This document shows, piece after piece, positions 1-11,566 of a stretch of 64,000 bases of DNA (position 1 is the first letter of the stretch; each line of letters starts with the position of its first letter). Origin of the DNA: Populus alba. Its lineage: Eukaryota; Streptophyta; Magnoliopsida; Malpighiales; Salicaceae. The stretch spans positions 2,790,001 to 2,854,000 of the forward strand of contig NC_133298.1 in the NCBI RefSeq assembly GCF_005239225.2, given 5' to 3'. A model generated the notes under the pieces. It saw nothing but the letters and a program-made list of their open reading frames with translations. It did not search any database and was not told where the DNA came from. Made by a program: the position numbers and the translations under genes.

Positions 1-1045
1 ATAGATGGGCATTCTCAGAAACCCTCTAATATCAAACTAAAACCCAAGTTTGTTTACAGATTTTATCTATCTATCTATCTATATATAAAATTGGGACTAC
101 AACAAACAAATAATAGTCCAGAAATTAGTGGTACTAAAATAGCTAATAATACATCCCACCTTATCGTGTTCCACTTCTGCAGGATCAGCTGCCTCAGACA
201 TCTTGAGAGAAAATCGGGTCTAAATATTATATTATTAGTTTTGACAGACTGCAATGCATGATGTATATGAATCCTTATTGAGCCTTTTATATCAAGGGAA
301 AGTATTTTTCTTTGTTCATCAATATGTTCGTGTCAAGACAAGGACATTAATTGAGAGAAAATCAACCACAAAAAGAAAAAAAAAATCGATCCAACGTAGT
401 TTTGAAACAAAGGAATCGTGTAAATGGTGGTCGATTATATCAGAAAGAATGGCATCTAGATATTTTGTTATCAATTAGTGGTCCATATATGGTCAAGTAA
501 AGAATTGATCCATTTTGCTAAGTGATAACTAGATTCATTCTATGAGCATATATAGACCCCCATTAATTGCCACCAAGAGAAAGTTCAATTATGAAGAAGA
601 AAAAGGAATTTTTGCTGTGCAGAGACTTTTCCCTAAGCTAGATATATTTTTAAATCCAATAAACCCACCAATAACTTCAATAAAATTAGTGAATTAGAGT
701 AACTCATATATTTATTTTCCTTTACGTTGTAATTAATTTTGAAGTCTAAATTTAGCAAATCATTTTAGCTATTGTAGGGGTGTGTATTTTAGACATCAAT
801 GATATTGTGATTATCCAAGTATTTTAAATTATCTTTAGACTACAATAACTATGTATTAAAAGTCTATACAAGAAGAAGAAAATAGCAGACTCTTCATAAA
901 GGAGATGAAAAAGGGTAGAACCTTTAATTTTAGTCTTTTTCGATAAGTCTTTTATTTTTAGAACTGTGATGTCTAAAGATAATCGTTTTAGAGCCGAACC
1001 ACGCTGTCATTAGCTAGTCGAGCACCCATATCAGGAAGCCAACAC
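1..1045. other. AT-rich spacer, no gene seen
   Basis: No open frame here has family resemblance or exon-like structure. A short TATC microsatellite lies near 63-85. The ORF at 254-478 is lysine/serine low-complexity and is probably chance. Confidence 0.6.
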
Positions 1046-1551
1046 AATCACTGGTCGAGCACCCAGAGCCACCATAGGCCCCCCTCTCCTCTTGGCAGCT
1101 TGCTCGTTTTCTCTTCTGTCTCTCTCTCTACCACCGGCCTCCACCACAGCACCGCCAGAGAAGCCGCCGTCCTCAGCCAAACCAGCAAGGGCAACGCCTC
1201 CTCCACGCCAAATCTTCTTTCCCCTCCAACATCTCCTTCATCTTCGTCTTCATCTCCTCCTGCATGTAGAATTTGCATGCAGGAGGATGGGAGGGGGGAA
1301 ATAATTCCCCCCTTCCTTTTCTGGATTGGGCCTATTCGGGCCCAACCTTGATGTCTAGGCCAGATCCGCCCCAGGCCAAAGAAGTAAAGAGGACCGTTGG
1401 GCCTAGATCGGCCCAACCTCCTGGGCTAAGTCCAGCCCAGATAGCTCGGCCGGCCTAGCCCACATATTTTATAATATTACTGTGTCTCCCTATATTTGCC
1501 AGATACTTATATGAAGTGGAACATTCACCGCAACGCCGTACATGTGCGACA
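1046..1551 (+). mobile_element. Degraded LTR fragment of the TGTTGTAACC Tat-type LTR family
   Basis: The segment matches the 3' half of the long LTRs at 40552-43137 and 58728-60895. In order it has a CT-rich 5' leader with proline/serine-like codons, a hairpin (1256-1286), a run beginning AATAATTCCCCCC, GGCCCA-rich repeats, then a GTCTCCCTAT-TTGCCAG block and the terminal TGCGACA at 1545-1551. The 5' half with the TGTTGTAACC start is missing, so it is a truncated relic. A short echo of the terminus (GCGACAATAG) repeats just downstream. Confidence 0.6.
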
Positions 1552-1830
1552 ATAGTTGTGCTGCGACAATAGTTGCGCTGACTAAGAAAATTAAAATAAC
1601 TTGAAATATATATGACACTTACGAAAACAGATAAATACTCAGATGGAAATCCAGATTAGAAATCAATCTGCTTTGCTGATCAAATCACTGAAAATTCCTG
1701 GAAGTAGGCACTGGAAATGGATTTTGACCCTCGAAACAGCCTTTGTTGGCTTCACATGTGTTCTCACGTTACAGAGCTCTAAATCAGTTTTTCATAACTA
1801 GCGATATAGTAGATGTAGAGATTCTGTTTA

Positions 1831-3418
1831 TCACTTATCTTCTAGAGAGTCCTTCGAGTCAAAGAACTCATCTTGTAGATACTCCTCACGAGATGCGGCA
1901 GCAAAATCATCAACATGATTAGTAGATGTAGAGGCCGAATCGTGAACTGTTATTTTCTGAGCTACGACCTCGTCGGGAGGAGCTTGTACTTGCTTCATTA
2001 TGGACAATTCCGGAGGGTTTTCAGATGCTGAAGTAGACTTGTCAACTGTTACTTCTTGCACTTTGGAGTCGTCCGAAAGGGTATTAGATGTAGAAGCAGA
2101 ATCCACAGCTGTTAATTCCCGAACTATGGCCTCATGGATCCGTAGACCACCCTTCCAGTTGTTAGTCCACACTTCATACAAGCCAAAATAGAGTTTTTTC
2201 TTATTATTTTCAGCGTTTTCATCACTTCTAAACTCAACCCGACACTTCTCCGCCGGAAATTCCTCTTTTTCCCGGCCTAACTTTGATAGATCTATTTGTA
2301 CGCGCGTATATTCTCCCTCCTCTCCTATCCTTGCCATCACATAAACAGGATCTTCCCAGCCAAAGGAATTCTCTTCATTCATGGATAATATGAAGCTAAT
2401 TTCATACGCCTTCCCTTTGGTAGCAGTCATTGAACCAGTTACATCAAGCCAACACACCTCTAGCATCTCTGCAGTAACATCCCTAGAGCTTGCAAAGAGC
2501 AAATTAATAGAATCATATTGACATAAACAAAATAGTCTCTACAAAAACTACAGCACCACTATTCAGAATCAGCAGATGCACAAAAGGTAGTGACACATTT
2601 CCAACATGATGGTAAACCATTGGTCTCTAGTTTAATATACTCACTCCTAAAATCCAATCCTGGCAAGTAAAGAAATAAATCAAAATTTTTTTTTCTATGG
2701 TCTCGACCAAAAAATGAAAGGAAACAACAGGAAGAAACTATAACTAAAAGTATGGCCGGAACTTTGTATATTGATTTTTATTTAGCTTTATTATTCTTCT
2801 TGATTAGTTTTTTCCAAGTTATTTGAGGTATTTAAACCAATATTTTCAGATTTCATGGCACTTTTGTTGAATAAACTATAGATTTTTACAACTTTAGTAG
2901 TATTTTTTTCTAGCCTTAGGGTTTTAGTCGTGTGTTCAACTCAAACCCATAGTTTTCTCTGTCTCATTTAATAATTCTAATTTTACTTCTATTAACAAAA
3001 GACTTGTAACATAACAGCAGATGATGAACCACACCAAAATTTGTAACACAACACTTCAACAAGAAAGTAGGTATATATTATCCTCACCTTTCAGAAATTG
3101 TCCAAGCTTGACGTCTTTCTTCCTCCGAAATGTTGCTTAAAAGATCCTTTGGTTTAAACGTGATTTTACCATCAGCGTCCTATAAACATGTCAAACAATA
3201 GAATTTCCAAATTGTCATCATGAAACCATCTCATTTGACCCCTGATCATCATGAACTGATGTTTAATTACCATTCATTAGTATTCTCACCTGTGAGAGGG
3301 CCGGTTCTGTATCCGTCTCTGGATTTTCATTATTTGGAGATGGTTGCTGAGAGTCGTTACTTGCCTTACTGCTGTTAATATTTGTCGAAATCTTCTTAAT
3401 ATCAAATAACGAAAGGTT
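1831..3418 (-). CDS. PP2-like (phloem protein 2 lectin domain) protein, 3' exons
   Basis: Three minus-strand exons join in phase: 3418-3290, 3179-3088 and 2488-1831, each with AG acceptors and GTGAG donors. The last exon encodes a PP2 domain: CWLDV near its start, a central F-W-DP segment, and the family's closing W-x2-GL-x-I-x-x-I motif (WKGGLRIHEAIV). PP2-A proteins are cytosolic, often phloem-located lectins linked to wound and stress responses. Unusually, about 90 residues rich in Ser, Thr and acidic residues follow the domain and include two DSASTS-type repeats; ordinary PP2-A proteins stop soon after the domain. The exon at 3179-3088 (GKITFKPKDLL) resembles the strand preceding the PP2 core. 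The 5' end and first exon are not resolved; upstream exons appear to come from the tandem array at 3.3-5.0 kb. The domain is fairly sure, the full model is not. Confidence 0.65.
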
Positions 3419-5045
3419 CTGAATTTAATACACAGCTATTGAAAAGTAAATTAATATTATGAAGCATGTTTTACTCTATTGTTGATCAAGTTGAAAATGT
3501 CACTTAAACTTTTTTTGTTATATTAAAGTTGATGCCTAAACGAGTTTGTATGTACCTCAACTAATTCATAAATTTTAAAAATAAATCATTTATTCATAAA
3601 GGAAGGCGTATATTCTCACCCTTCAGACCTTTTCGCGAAGGGATTTTTCATCTTGGAGGAGAAGCCGGGAAACAATGATCCTGTACCTTCAGCAGCCTTT
3701 GAAACATGCTAAAAAAAAAAATAATCCAAATTGTCATATCTTTTGGCCCCTGATCATCACGAACTGATGATTAATTACCATTCATTAGTGTTCTCACCTG
3801 TGAGAGGGCCGATTCTGTATCCGTCTCTGGATTTTCATTATTTTGAGATGGTTGTTGAGAGTCGCTACTTGCCTTACTGCTGTTAATATTTGTCGAAATC
3901 TTCTTAATATCAAATAACGAAAGGAGTTCTGAATTTAATACACAGCTATTGAAAAGTAAATTAATATTATGAAGCATGTTTTACTCTATTGTTGATCAAG
4001 TTGAAAATGTCACTTAAACTTTTTTTTTTGGTTATATTAACATGAATGTGGACGAATTTATGCGTATCTCGACTATTCTTATAGATTTTAAAAGTAAATC
4101 ATTTATTCATAAAGGAAGGTGCATATTCTCACCCTTCAGACCTTTTCGCGAAGGGATTTTTCATCTTGGAGGAGAAGCCGGGAAACAATGATCCTGTACC
4201 TTCAGCACCCTTTGAAACATGCTAAAAAAAAATAAAAAAAAAAATTCCAAATTATCATATCTTTTGACCCCTGATCATCACGAACTGATGATTAATTACC
4301 ATTCATTAGTGTTCTCACCTGTGAGAGGGCCGGTTCTGTATCCGTCTCTGGATTTTCATTATTTGTAGATGGTTGCTGAGAGTCGCTACTTGCCTTACTG
4401 CTTTTAATATTTGTAGAAATCTTCTTAATATCAAATAACGAAAGGAGTTCTGAATTTAGTACACAACTATTGAAAAGTAAATTAATATTATGAAGCATGT
4501 TTTACTCTATTGTTGATCAAGTTGAAAATGTCACTTAAACTTATTTTTTGGTTATATTAACATGAATGTGTGGACGAGTTTATGCATATCTCGACTATTC
4601 CTATAGATAAATCATTTATTCATAAAGGAAGGTGTATATTCTCACCCTTCAGACCTTTTCGCGAAGGGATTTTTCATCTTGGAGGAGAAGCCGGGAAACG
4701 ATGATCCTGTACCTTCAGCACCCTTTGAAACATGCTAAACAACAACAAAACAATCCAAATTGTCATATCATTTGACCCCTGATCATCACGAACTGATGTT
4801 TAATTACCATTCATTAGTATTCTCACCTGTGAGAGGGCCGGTTCTGTATCCGTCTCTGGATTTTCATTATTTGGAGATGGTTGTTGAGAGTCGCTTCTTG
4901 CCTTACTGCTGTTAATATTTGCCGAAATATTCTTAATATCAAATAACGAAAGGAGTTCTTAATTTAATACACAACTATTGAAAAGTAAATTAATATTATG
5001 AAGCATGTTTTACTCTGTTGTTGATCAAGTTGAAAATGTCACTTA

Positions 5046-5046
<1 letters not shown>
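3284..5046 (-). repeat. ~510-bp tandem array of PP2-gene exon pairs
   Basis: A unit with two exon-like blocks repeats head to tail. Block b encodes a Ser/Asn/Glu-rich stretch (ISTNI-SSKASSDSQQPS then NNENPETDTE-ALSQ) and ends at a CAG/GTGAGA donor; its copies end at 3290, 3798, 4318 and 4826, giving periods of 508, 520 and 508. Block a encodes a conserved segment with the core EGTGSLFPGFSSKMKNPF and occurs near 3626-3707, 4131-4213 and 4646-4731. Every copy keeps its frame, splice-like borders and flanking intron sequence. Copy 1 of block b has lost two bases at its 5' edge, which changes its entry phase. This may be a real variable-length repeat region of the PP2-like gene or a decayed duplication. 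Confidence 0.7.
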
Positions 5047-5107
<61 letters not shown>

Positions 5108-5536
5108 GTGGATATCTAGGCGAGCTTGTGTGTATCTCGACTAATCTTATGAATTCTAAAATTCACGACCATGTAAGCATGTAATGATCCTAAGAAGATT
5201 TAAACTTATAACCATTACCCGTGAAAACTTTAGTTATACGAGTAATGGCCTCACTAGAAGTTCAGACGATATCTAAACTTGGACCAAACACAACAACAAC
5301 AGATTAAAGTCATACAAATTAATAGTGTTTAATTTTTATTGGCCGGACTAATAAATTAGTGAACTTTGTGAAGCACCTCTCCGAGTTGAAAAAAAAACAA
5401 AGAGAAAGAATGAAGGAATATGGAGAACAAAACAAAAATAAAAGCGAGAAATTTTTAGAGATATTAATTTTTGTGATTTCATTTTTATTTTCACAAATCT
5501 GTAACATCACAATAGATCAACCTTGTTTCTTTTTAT
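4610..5536. repeat. Segmental duplication A, copy 1
   Basis: The interval realigns almost base for base with 10648-11540: block a, block b, the TA repeat, the 'GATTTAAACTTATAACCATTAC'-like stretch and the TTGGCCGGACTAATAAATTAG stretch. Similarity stops abruptly after CTTGTTTCTTTTTAT on both sides. Confidence 0.75.
5048..5102. repeat. (TA)n microsatellite
   Basis: About 27 uninterrupted TA units lie inside the intron-like part of the last array unit. The duplicate copy at 11093-11107 has only a short run. Confidence 0.9.
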
Positions 5537-6211
5537 TTGGATATGTTATACTCATAATAATGCATTACAACTTGACAATATAGATTGTTTGGAATATTAT
5601 TTGTTTGTTATTTATGGTTGATAGAAATTGTGTGAATGATTGTGTTTATAAGAATATTGTTCGGAAAGTTTGTAAAATCAATAAGAATGTTTTATTTTGA
5701 CTTTAAGAGGGAAGATTGAAATAAATAAGATAAATTGGCTCTTATAAAGATATATATATTTTACAGTCTTAAACTATATGTGATATGGCAAGGGGTTGAG
5801 ATGATAAAGAAAAAGTTAAATTGTGGATGTTGTGTGTAATTGGAAAAGTTGATGAATTTGGACAGATTCGTCTCCTAACTTTTGGAGAGAATTCAAGTAG
5901 AAGGATGAGAGAATTAAGATAAAGTTTCTTCATAATAATTGTAGTTTTGGATGTTAGCTAACTAAGAAATTGGTCTTGCTCAATATGGAGCTATAGAACC
6001 CCAATTATAGGTCATCAACCGAGATTGGGTCCTGACAGACCTTGTAGGGTAGTGTTTGTTGATGAGCAATTTTGACTATCTCAAAGGCAGAATTGGGTTC
6101 TCCTTCCTTCAAAGAACTTGTAGCCTTGTGTATTAGCTTTTCAACGAGACTAATCTCGCTTGAAACAAAGTTCTATAACTCTAGATATAGTTAAAAATCT
6201 GATGAGTGTTC

Positions 6212-6510
6212 AGGCAATAACAGTTCAAATGTCTAGACAGTAACAGTTCAATATTTAGACAGTAACAGTTCAAAGCCAAACAATAACAGTTGGAAAAGTC
6301 AAACAGTAACAGTTCAAAGTCAAACAGTTACAGTTGGAAAAGTCAAACAGTAACGGTTCAAAGTCAAACAGTTACACTTCAAAGTCAGACAGTAACAGTT
6401 GGAAAAGTCAAACAATAACGGTTCAAAGTCAAACAGTTACACTTCAATGTCAGACAGTAATAGTTGGAAATTGGACAGTAACAGTTCAAAGTTAGACAGT
6501 AACAATGGAC
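6212..6510. repeat. ~20-bp minisatellite (AGTCAAACAGTAACAGTT-like)
   Basis: Roughly fourteen imperfect copies of a 16-22 bp unit alternate between 'CAGTAACAGTT' plus 'CAAAGTCAAA' and 'GGAAAAGTCAAA'. Only small indels and G/A changes separate the copies. Confidence 0.85.
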
Positions 6511-7038
6511 TTTCACGAGAATACTATATAAATGAATTAAGTCATACGAACACTTGCACATTGAGACACTAACTCTTAAAATATACATGATATATGTATG
6601 CATGTTATTATGAGGAAATGAACATGCATAAGAAAGAAACATATGAGTAATAGATGAATATGGATTCTATATAATATCAGCCTGAAGGAATGATAACTAT
6701 GGTTGGATAAATGATGACAACATTAATGAGTGTAATGAGAAAAACGTAAGATATAAAGAAAGAAATGATTGAAAGAAAGATTTATTAGCTATTGATATGA
6801 TTATTATAAAACATATCTTTGAATTAGAAAAATTTATGAGATGAGTCTGTGACTGTAGGAGAGACCACCGGTGTGGTGCAACAGCAACAACAGGGGAGCA
6901 CGAGTAGAGCTTCCATTGCAGGTAGGTGACTTTCACCTTCCTTCTAAATAATGTTGAATAATGAAAATACTTTATCATGAATGCTACTGTATTATGTTAA
7001 TTCAGATATTAGATTGCCAAATGCTTAAATGTTGATAA

Positions 7039-7380
7039 ATGATCGATTAGCTTCGACTAATGGCATCCGAATGTATGACCGGGACAAACGATTGATTAGC
7101 TTCGGCTAATGGCATCCGAAGGGATGACCGGGACAAACGATTGATTAGCTTCGGCTAATGGCATTCGAAGGGATGACCAGGACAAACAAATAATTAGTTT
7201 TGGCTAACGACATCTGAATGGATGACCGAGACAAATGAATGATTAGCTTCGGCTAATGGCATTCGAAGGGATGACCGGGACAAACGGTTGATTAGTTCTG
7301 GCTGATGGAATTCGAAGGGGATGGCCGGGGTGAGTGAATAGTTAACCTCAACAAATGATGTCTTAAAAGAATGGCCGGAT
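7039..7380. repeat. ~49-bp tandem repeat, about seven copies
   Basis: The unit contains GATTAGCTTCGGCTAATGG followed by CATCCGAAGGGATGACCGGGA. The first five copies are close; the last two degrade to GTTAACCTCAACAAATGATG. The GCTTCGGCTAAT core is partly self-complementary (TTAGC-TTCG-GCTAA), so each unit can form a small hairpin. Confidence 0.85.
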
Positions 7381-8076
7381 TTAAGATTATAATTGATTGC
7401 AAGAATTGGTGCATATATATGTACTGCAAGTTGTGTATACCCAGAACATAAAGGAACTACAAATGTCACGCTTCAAATATGAGATAATGTTAATGCTTCA
7501 TTAAACTGCCAGACCATTTTCTTATTGTTATTATTATTATTATTATTATTAAGTAATTGCATTCTTGTAAATGTTTTGTACTGCAGTAGGGACGTCATAC
7601 CAACAAGGTGCCTAGGAAACCCGATACACGGGAACCTACTTTTGCAAGGAATCATGTAGCTGTATTCTAAATCATGATGTATTTTATATGAATCAACGTA
7701 CTGAATGTATAACTATTATTAGATCCTTTTAGATTATATTCGTGATGACTATTTATAGGATAGAATACAAACTCATGACGATGCATGTATATTTTAAATG
7801 TGAACTTCTAATCATGCAAACATAATATTATGAGTTTATGTAAGATTCACTTTTAAATGAAATGTTAGTTGTTGTTGATGTATGGATTATTTATTGATGA
7901 TGTGAAGGGAACATGTTCGCCGATTACCGACACGATGTGTGTCAAGTACAAAAAAAAAATTACTGTTGTTTTGGGCTTAAAAAGCCGGGTTGTTACAGGA
8001 ATATCTTGAGCTTCTGATTTTGAAATCAATAGATTCAAAAACCTAAATTTATCTACGTGTACAGGTCTACAACTTT

Positions 8077-9447
8077 TGTTGTAACCCATTTTTGGGTCCC
8101 CACAAAAATAATAATAATAACAATAATAAATAAATAAATAAATTAAAAAAAAAACAGTGTCGTTTTGACACTGTTCCTCTTCCCGCGTGCTGCTAGAGCC
8201 CCACACCAATGATTGCAGGCTGCTCCCAAAAACCTGCCGCACACCCTGCCGAAATCAAGGGAGCGGCGCCTTGCTGTCACGCCCAATGGCCGACCAGCCG
8301 CCGCGTGACCCGCTCCCTGGCTCCACAGTGAAAAGCCACGCTCATTGGCTCTATAAATAGAGGAGGAACGATGAACAAAGGGAGAAGGAGGAGAAACCCG
8401 AGAGAGAGGGAAGAGAAGAGAAGGGAGAGACAAAGAGAGGAGAAACCCGAGAGAGAGGGAAGAGAAGAGAAGGGAGAGACAAAGAGAGGAGAAGAGAGAG
8501 AAGGGAATAGAAGAAAAAAACCAAAGGAAGAAGAAGAAGCAGCAGCAGAGAAGAAAACGGAAAAAACAGAGGAGAGAGAGAAGGAAAACGCAGAGCCACC
8601 GCCGGCCACCCCACTGTCAGCGCCGCTTCCTGTCGCCACCAGGAGCTCCGCCATCGACGACAACCACCACAGGTCAGCCTTCATCTTCTTGCATGCAGAA
8701 CGTGCACTGTGCACGTTCTGCAAACCATGAATTAATTACCCGGTTACTGTGCATGTGCACTGTGCATGTGCATGTCACAAACTTCCAAAAATACAAAAAA
8801 AAAGAGATTGTTTTTGTGTGCTTGTATTTTTTTTTTTGTATGTTATTGAATAAAAAAAATGAATTCAGTTTATATAGCACAAATATCTAAAGGACAGATA
8901 AAAATCATGTTGAATTTTCCATGGAAATGTAGAACATGTATCTACATATAGTCTGGAAAAGTAATAACTGATTTATCAAAGCCTTAGAATTGAGCTAAAA
9001 TTTTGTTTTTTAAATCACATCAAGTCCATGAAGCTTGAAAGCGAATGTGGTGTGTATTTTTGTTTATGAATGTTTTTTTTATTTAAGATAAAATTGCAAG
9101 AATAAAAGAAGAATTTAATATTCTAATTTAATCACGGATAAAGAATCATGAACTTACATGTAAGTTGTATTTTCTAAAATTCGATGAAAGAACAGAATTT
9201 TTAAAACTTCTTTAACACATCAAGTCCACAAAGCAGCTTACCTCAGGTAGGGTGCGTTAGGGGTGCTAATACCTTCCCTAACCACAACCAGTCCCTTACC
9301 CGCGATCTCTGACAAGACCAGTATATCAGGTTTCCTAGTAGCCCTCAATGAATTACTAGGTGGCGACTCCAAAGAATCAAATCAGCAAAACAGAACGGAA
9401 TAATTGCCAGCCGATGCCGCGCGCTGGATTTTTTTTGGGGTGCGACA
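8077..9447 (+). mobile_element. Solo LTR of the TGTTGTAACC Tat-type family
   Basis: It begins TGTTGTAACCC, ends GGTGCGACA, and is flanked by a perfect 5-bp duplication ACTTT (8072-8076 and 9448-9452). Inside are a TATA box (CTATAAATAG, 8351-8360), a GA-rich leader, a 29-bp palindrome at 8694-8722, and the CTTACCTCAGGTAGGG to CTAGGTGGCGACTCC block seen in the other family members. At 1371 bp it is shorter than the copies of 2586 and 2168 bp because the part between the start and the AACAGTGTCGTTTTGACACTG hairpin is missing. No internal region remains, so it arose by LTR-LTR recombination. Confidence 0.85.
8351..8360 (+). promoter_or_regulatory. LTR TATA box
   Basis: CTATAAATAG sits about 275 bp into the solo LTR, just upstream of a GA-rich transcribed leader. 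The same element is present at 41571-41580 and, as CTATAAAAAC, at 59569-59578. Confidence 0.6.
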
Positions 9448-9452
9448 ACTTT

Positions 9453-10033
9453 CATGAAGGGTTCAAAGTCAGATAAATTCATTTTAAAGAATAGAATTTG
9501 GCTGCAACCTGGTTGGTCAAAAGGATTTTCTGATCTGATTCAGGAAATTGACAATGCCGAGCATCCCAAACTGACTGAGAGTCTGCTATAAGAACAGTGA
9601 GCTTTAGGACTCAATAAAGTTGTAGGTCACTTTTTTAACATGTCATGAGTGACAAAATATAGCTGAGATGGTCAGATATTGTACGAAACCAAGTTAAAAT
9701 CAGAGCTTAAGCTAGAATAAAAAAAATTGTGATAACAACAGAATCAGTTTTTTTAGTGCAAATTCTGAGGGATTTATCCTACCTTGAAGGCCAGATAAAG
9801 AAGGAACGGATTTAGCATTATGAAGAGTCCTAATCAATGTAAGAAACTTGATGATTTTGGCAGCAAAGGGGGAGGATAAAAAGGGCAAAAAACAACTCAA
9901 ACAAGGTTCGAAAAGCATTTCTTTCTTCTCTACTTTTGTTAATCTTCCAGCAAACATGAGCTAAACTCTTGCATTCGGTTCAAAAGAGTTACACACCATC
10001 TCCATCACGTGGGACCACAAAATGAGTAACAAC
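9453..10033. other. Non-coding repeat-derived spacer
   Basis: It continues the sequence broken by the solo LTR. The ORF at 9712-9957 (minus) has no family features and reads as low-complexity hydrophobic sequence. Confidence 0.4.
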
Positions 10034-10829
10034 AGCCCTCATATGGCTGGCTGACCTTTCGACATAGAAAAGAATAATGGACCTCATGCATGCCACTTTC
10101 CATGTGCAGATCATATACCAAAAATAAACTGATTAATAAACGGTGTAGAAACTACTGCAAACTACTGAAACAAGCATGCTTATAGAAACTGCTAATAAAA
10201 AGATAAAAGCATCTTCTTACCCTCTAAAAATCTTCTGTAAGGGACATTCTATCTTAGAGGAGATGCTGGAAAACACTGATCCTTTTGATGAAGTATAAAG
10301 TTAAAGGTACGAATCACTGCTGTTCTTCGGTAAAGCAGGCCAATATCTTGAGGTTTAGCCTTTTTTGCAATGTTTTCTTTTGAATTTTAAACTAAAAAAC
10401 GGTTTAAGTTTCAATTTACCCTATGAGATTTGAAATGATTCCATTTTCATTCCCTAAGGTTTCAATCCCAGAAAGAATACACTTAGTCATAAAAGTTGAC
10501 AGAAACAAACTCTTATGAAATGATTTGACGAGAATTAATATTTTATTTTCAGTTGTATATCAAAATAAGATTTATATGCAAAGAGAGCGTTTAGCTATTT
10601 GAACTGCATCTTGAGGTCACCGAGAAAATAAAGAAATAAATATAAATTAAATCATTTATTCATGAAGGAAGGCGCATATTCTCACCCTTCAGACCTTTTC
10701 TTGAAGGGATTTTTCATCTTGGAGGAGAAGCCGGGAAACGATGATCCTGTACCTTCAGCACCCTTTGAAACATGCTAAACAACAACAAAACAATCCAAAT
10801 TGTCATATCATTTGACCCCTGATCATCAC
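10034..10829. repeat. Segmental duplication B, copy 1
   Basis: It aligns with 11567-12367 from GCCCTCATATGG through a degenerate block a (near 10222-10290), a long AT-rich part, and an intact block a (near 10685-10770). Copy 1 has extra bases at 10150-10170 (ACTACTGCAAACTACTG). Confidence 0.75.
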
Positions 10830-11540
10830 GAACTGATGTTTAATTACCATTCATTAGTATTCTCACCTGTGAGAGGGCCGGTTCCGTATCCGTCTCTGGA
10901 TTTTCGTTATTTGGAGATGGTTGTTGAGAGTCGCTACTTGCCTTACTGCTGTTAATATTTGCCGAAATATTCTTAATATCAAATAACGAAAGGAGTTCTG
11001 AATTTTATACACAACTATTGAAAAGTAAATTAATATTATGAAGCATGTTTTACTTTATTGTTGAGAAAGTTGAAAATGTCACTTAAAACTTTATATATAT
11101 ATATATAAATAGATATTTGGGCGAACTTGTATGTATCACGACTAATCCTATAAATTTTAAAATTTATGACTATATAGACATGTAGTGATCTGAGAGGATT
11201 TAAACTCGTAACCATTACTCGTATAAACTTTAGTTATACAAGTAATAGCCTCACTAGAAGTTCAGACGATATCTAAATTGGGACCAACCCTAACTGTCAG
11301 CAGATTAAAATCATACAAATTAACAGTGTTTATTTTTTTATTGGCCGGACTAATAAATTAGTGAACTTTGTGAAGCAACTCTCCAAGTTGAAAAAAAAGA
11401 AAAAGAAAAAGAGAAAGAATGAAGGAATATGGAAAACAAAAATAAAAGCGAGAAATTTTTGGAGATATTAATTTTTGTGATTTCATTTTTATTTTCACAA
11501 ATCTGTAACATCACAATAGATCAACCTTGTTTCTTTTTAT
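10648..11540. repeat. Segmental duplication A, copy 2
   Basis: A second copy of 4610-5536 with one block a and one block b of the PP2 exon array, the latter with its CAG/GTGAGA donor at 10867-10868. It overlaps the right end of duplication B, so A and B interlock: the array was moved at least twice. Confidence 0.75.
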
Positions 11541-11566
11541 CCCCTTAAATACTAAATTTTCACATC

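Larger units (their letters stand above)
5537..7997 (-). mobile_element. Probable old LTR-retrotransposon sequence, minus orientation
   Basis: There is no credible coding frame. Read on the minus strand, a typical plant LTR start TGTAACAACCCGG lies at 7997. Minisatellites (6212-6510 and 7039-7380) and an ATT microsatellite (about 7525-7551) lie inside. I could not find the opposite LTR end or a target-site duplication, so the limits and the class are tentative. Flanking text at 7998-8071 and 9453-9600 reads as one continuous sequence interrupted by the solo LTR. Confidence 0.4.

Noticed and set aside
1092..1458. Pro/Ser/Leu-rich frames near 1.1-1.45 kb
   Set aside because: They lie in the CT-rich leader and GGCCCA part of the LTR fragment.
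5359..5583. 74-codon plus frame MNFVKHLSEL..
   Set aside because: Low-complexity Lys-rich start and hydrophobic AT-rich end; in the duplicate copy at 11360-11540 the frame is not kept.
7039..7380. CRISPR-like array
   Set aside because: Units are contiguous without unique spacers and the sequence is a plant nuclear genome; it is a minisatellite.
8277..8730. Arg/Glu-rich and Ser/Phe-rich frames in the solo LTR
   Set aside because: They translate the GA-rich transcribed leader of the LTR, which recurs at 31350-31850, 41580-41700 and 59580-59770.
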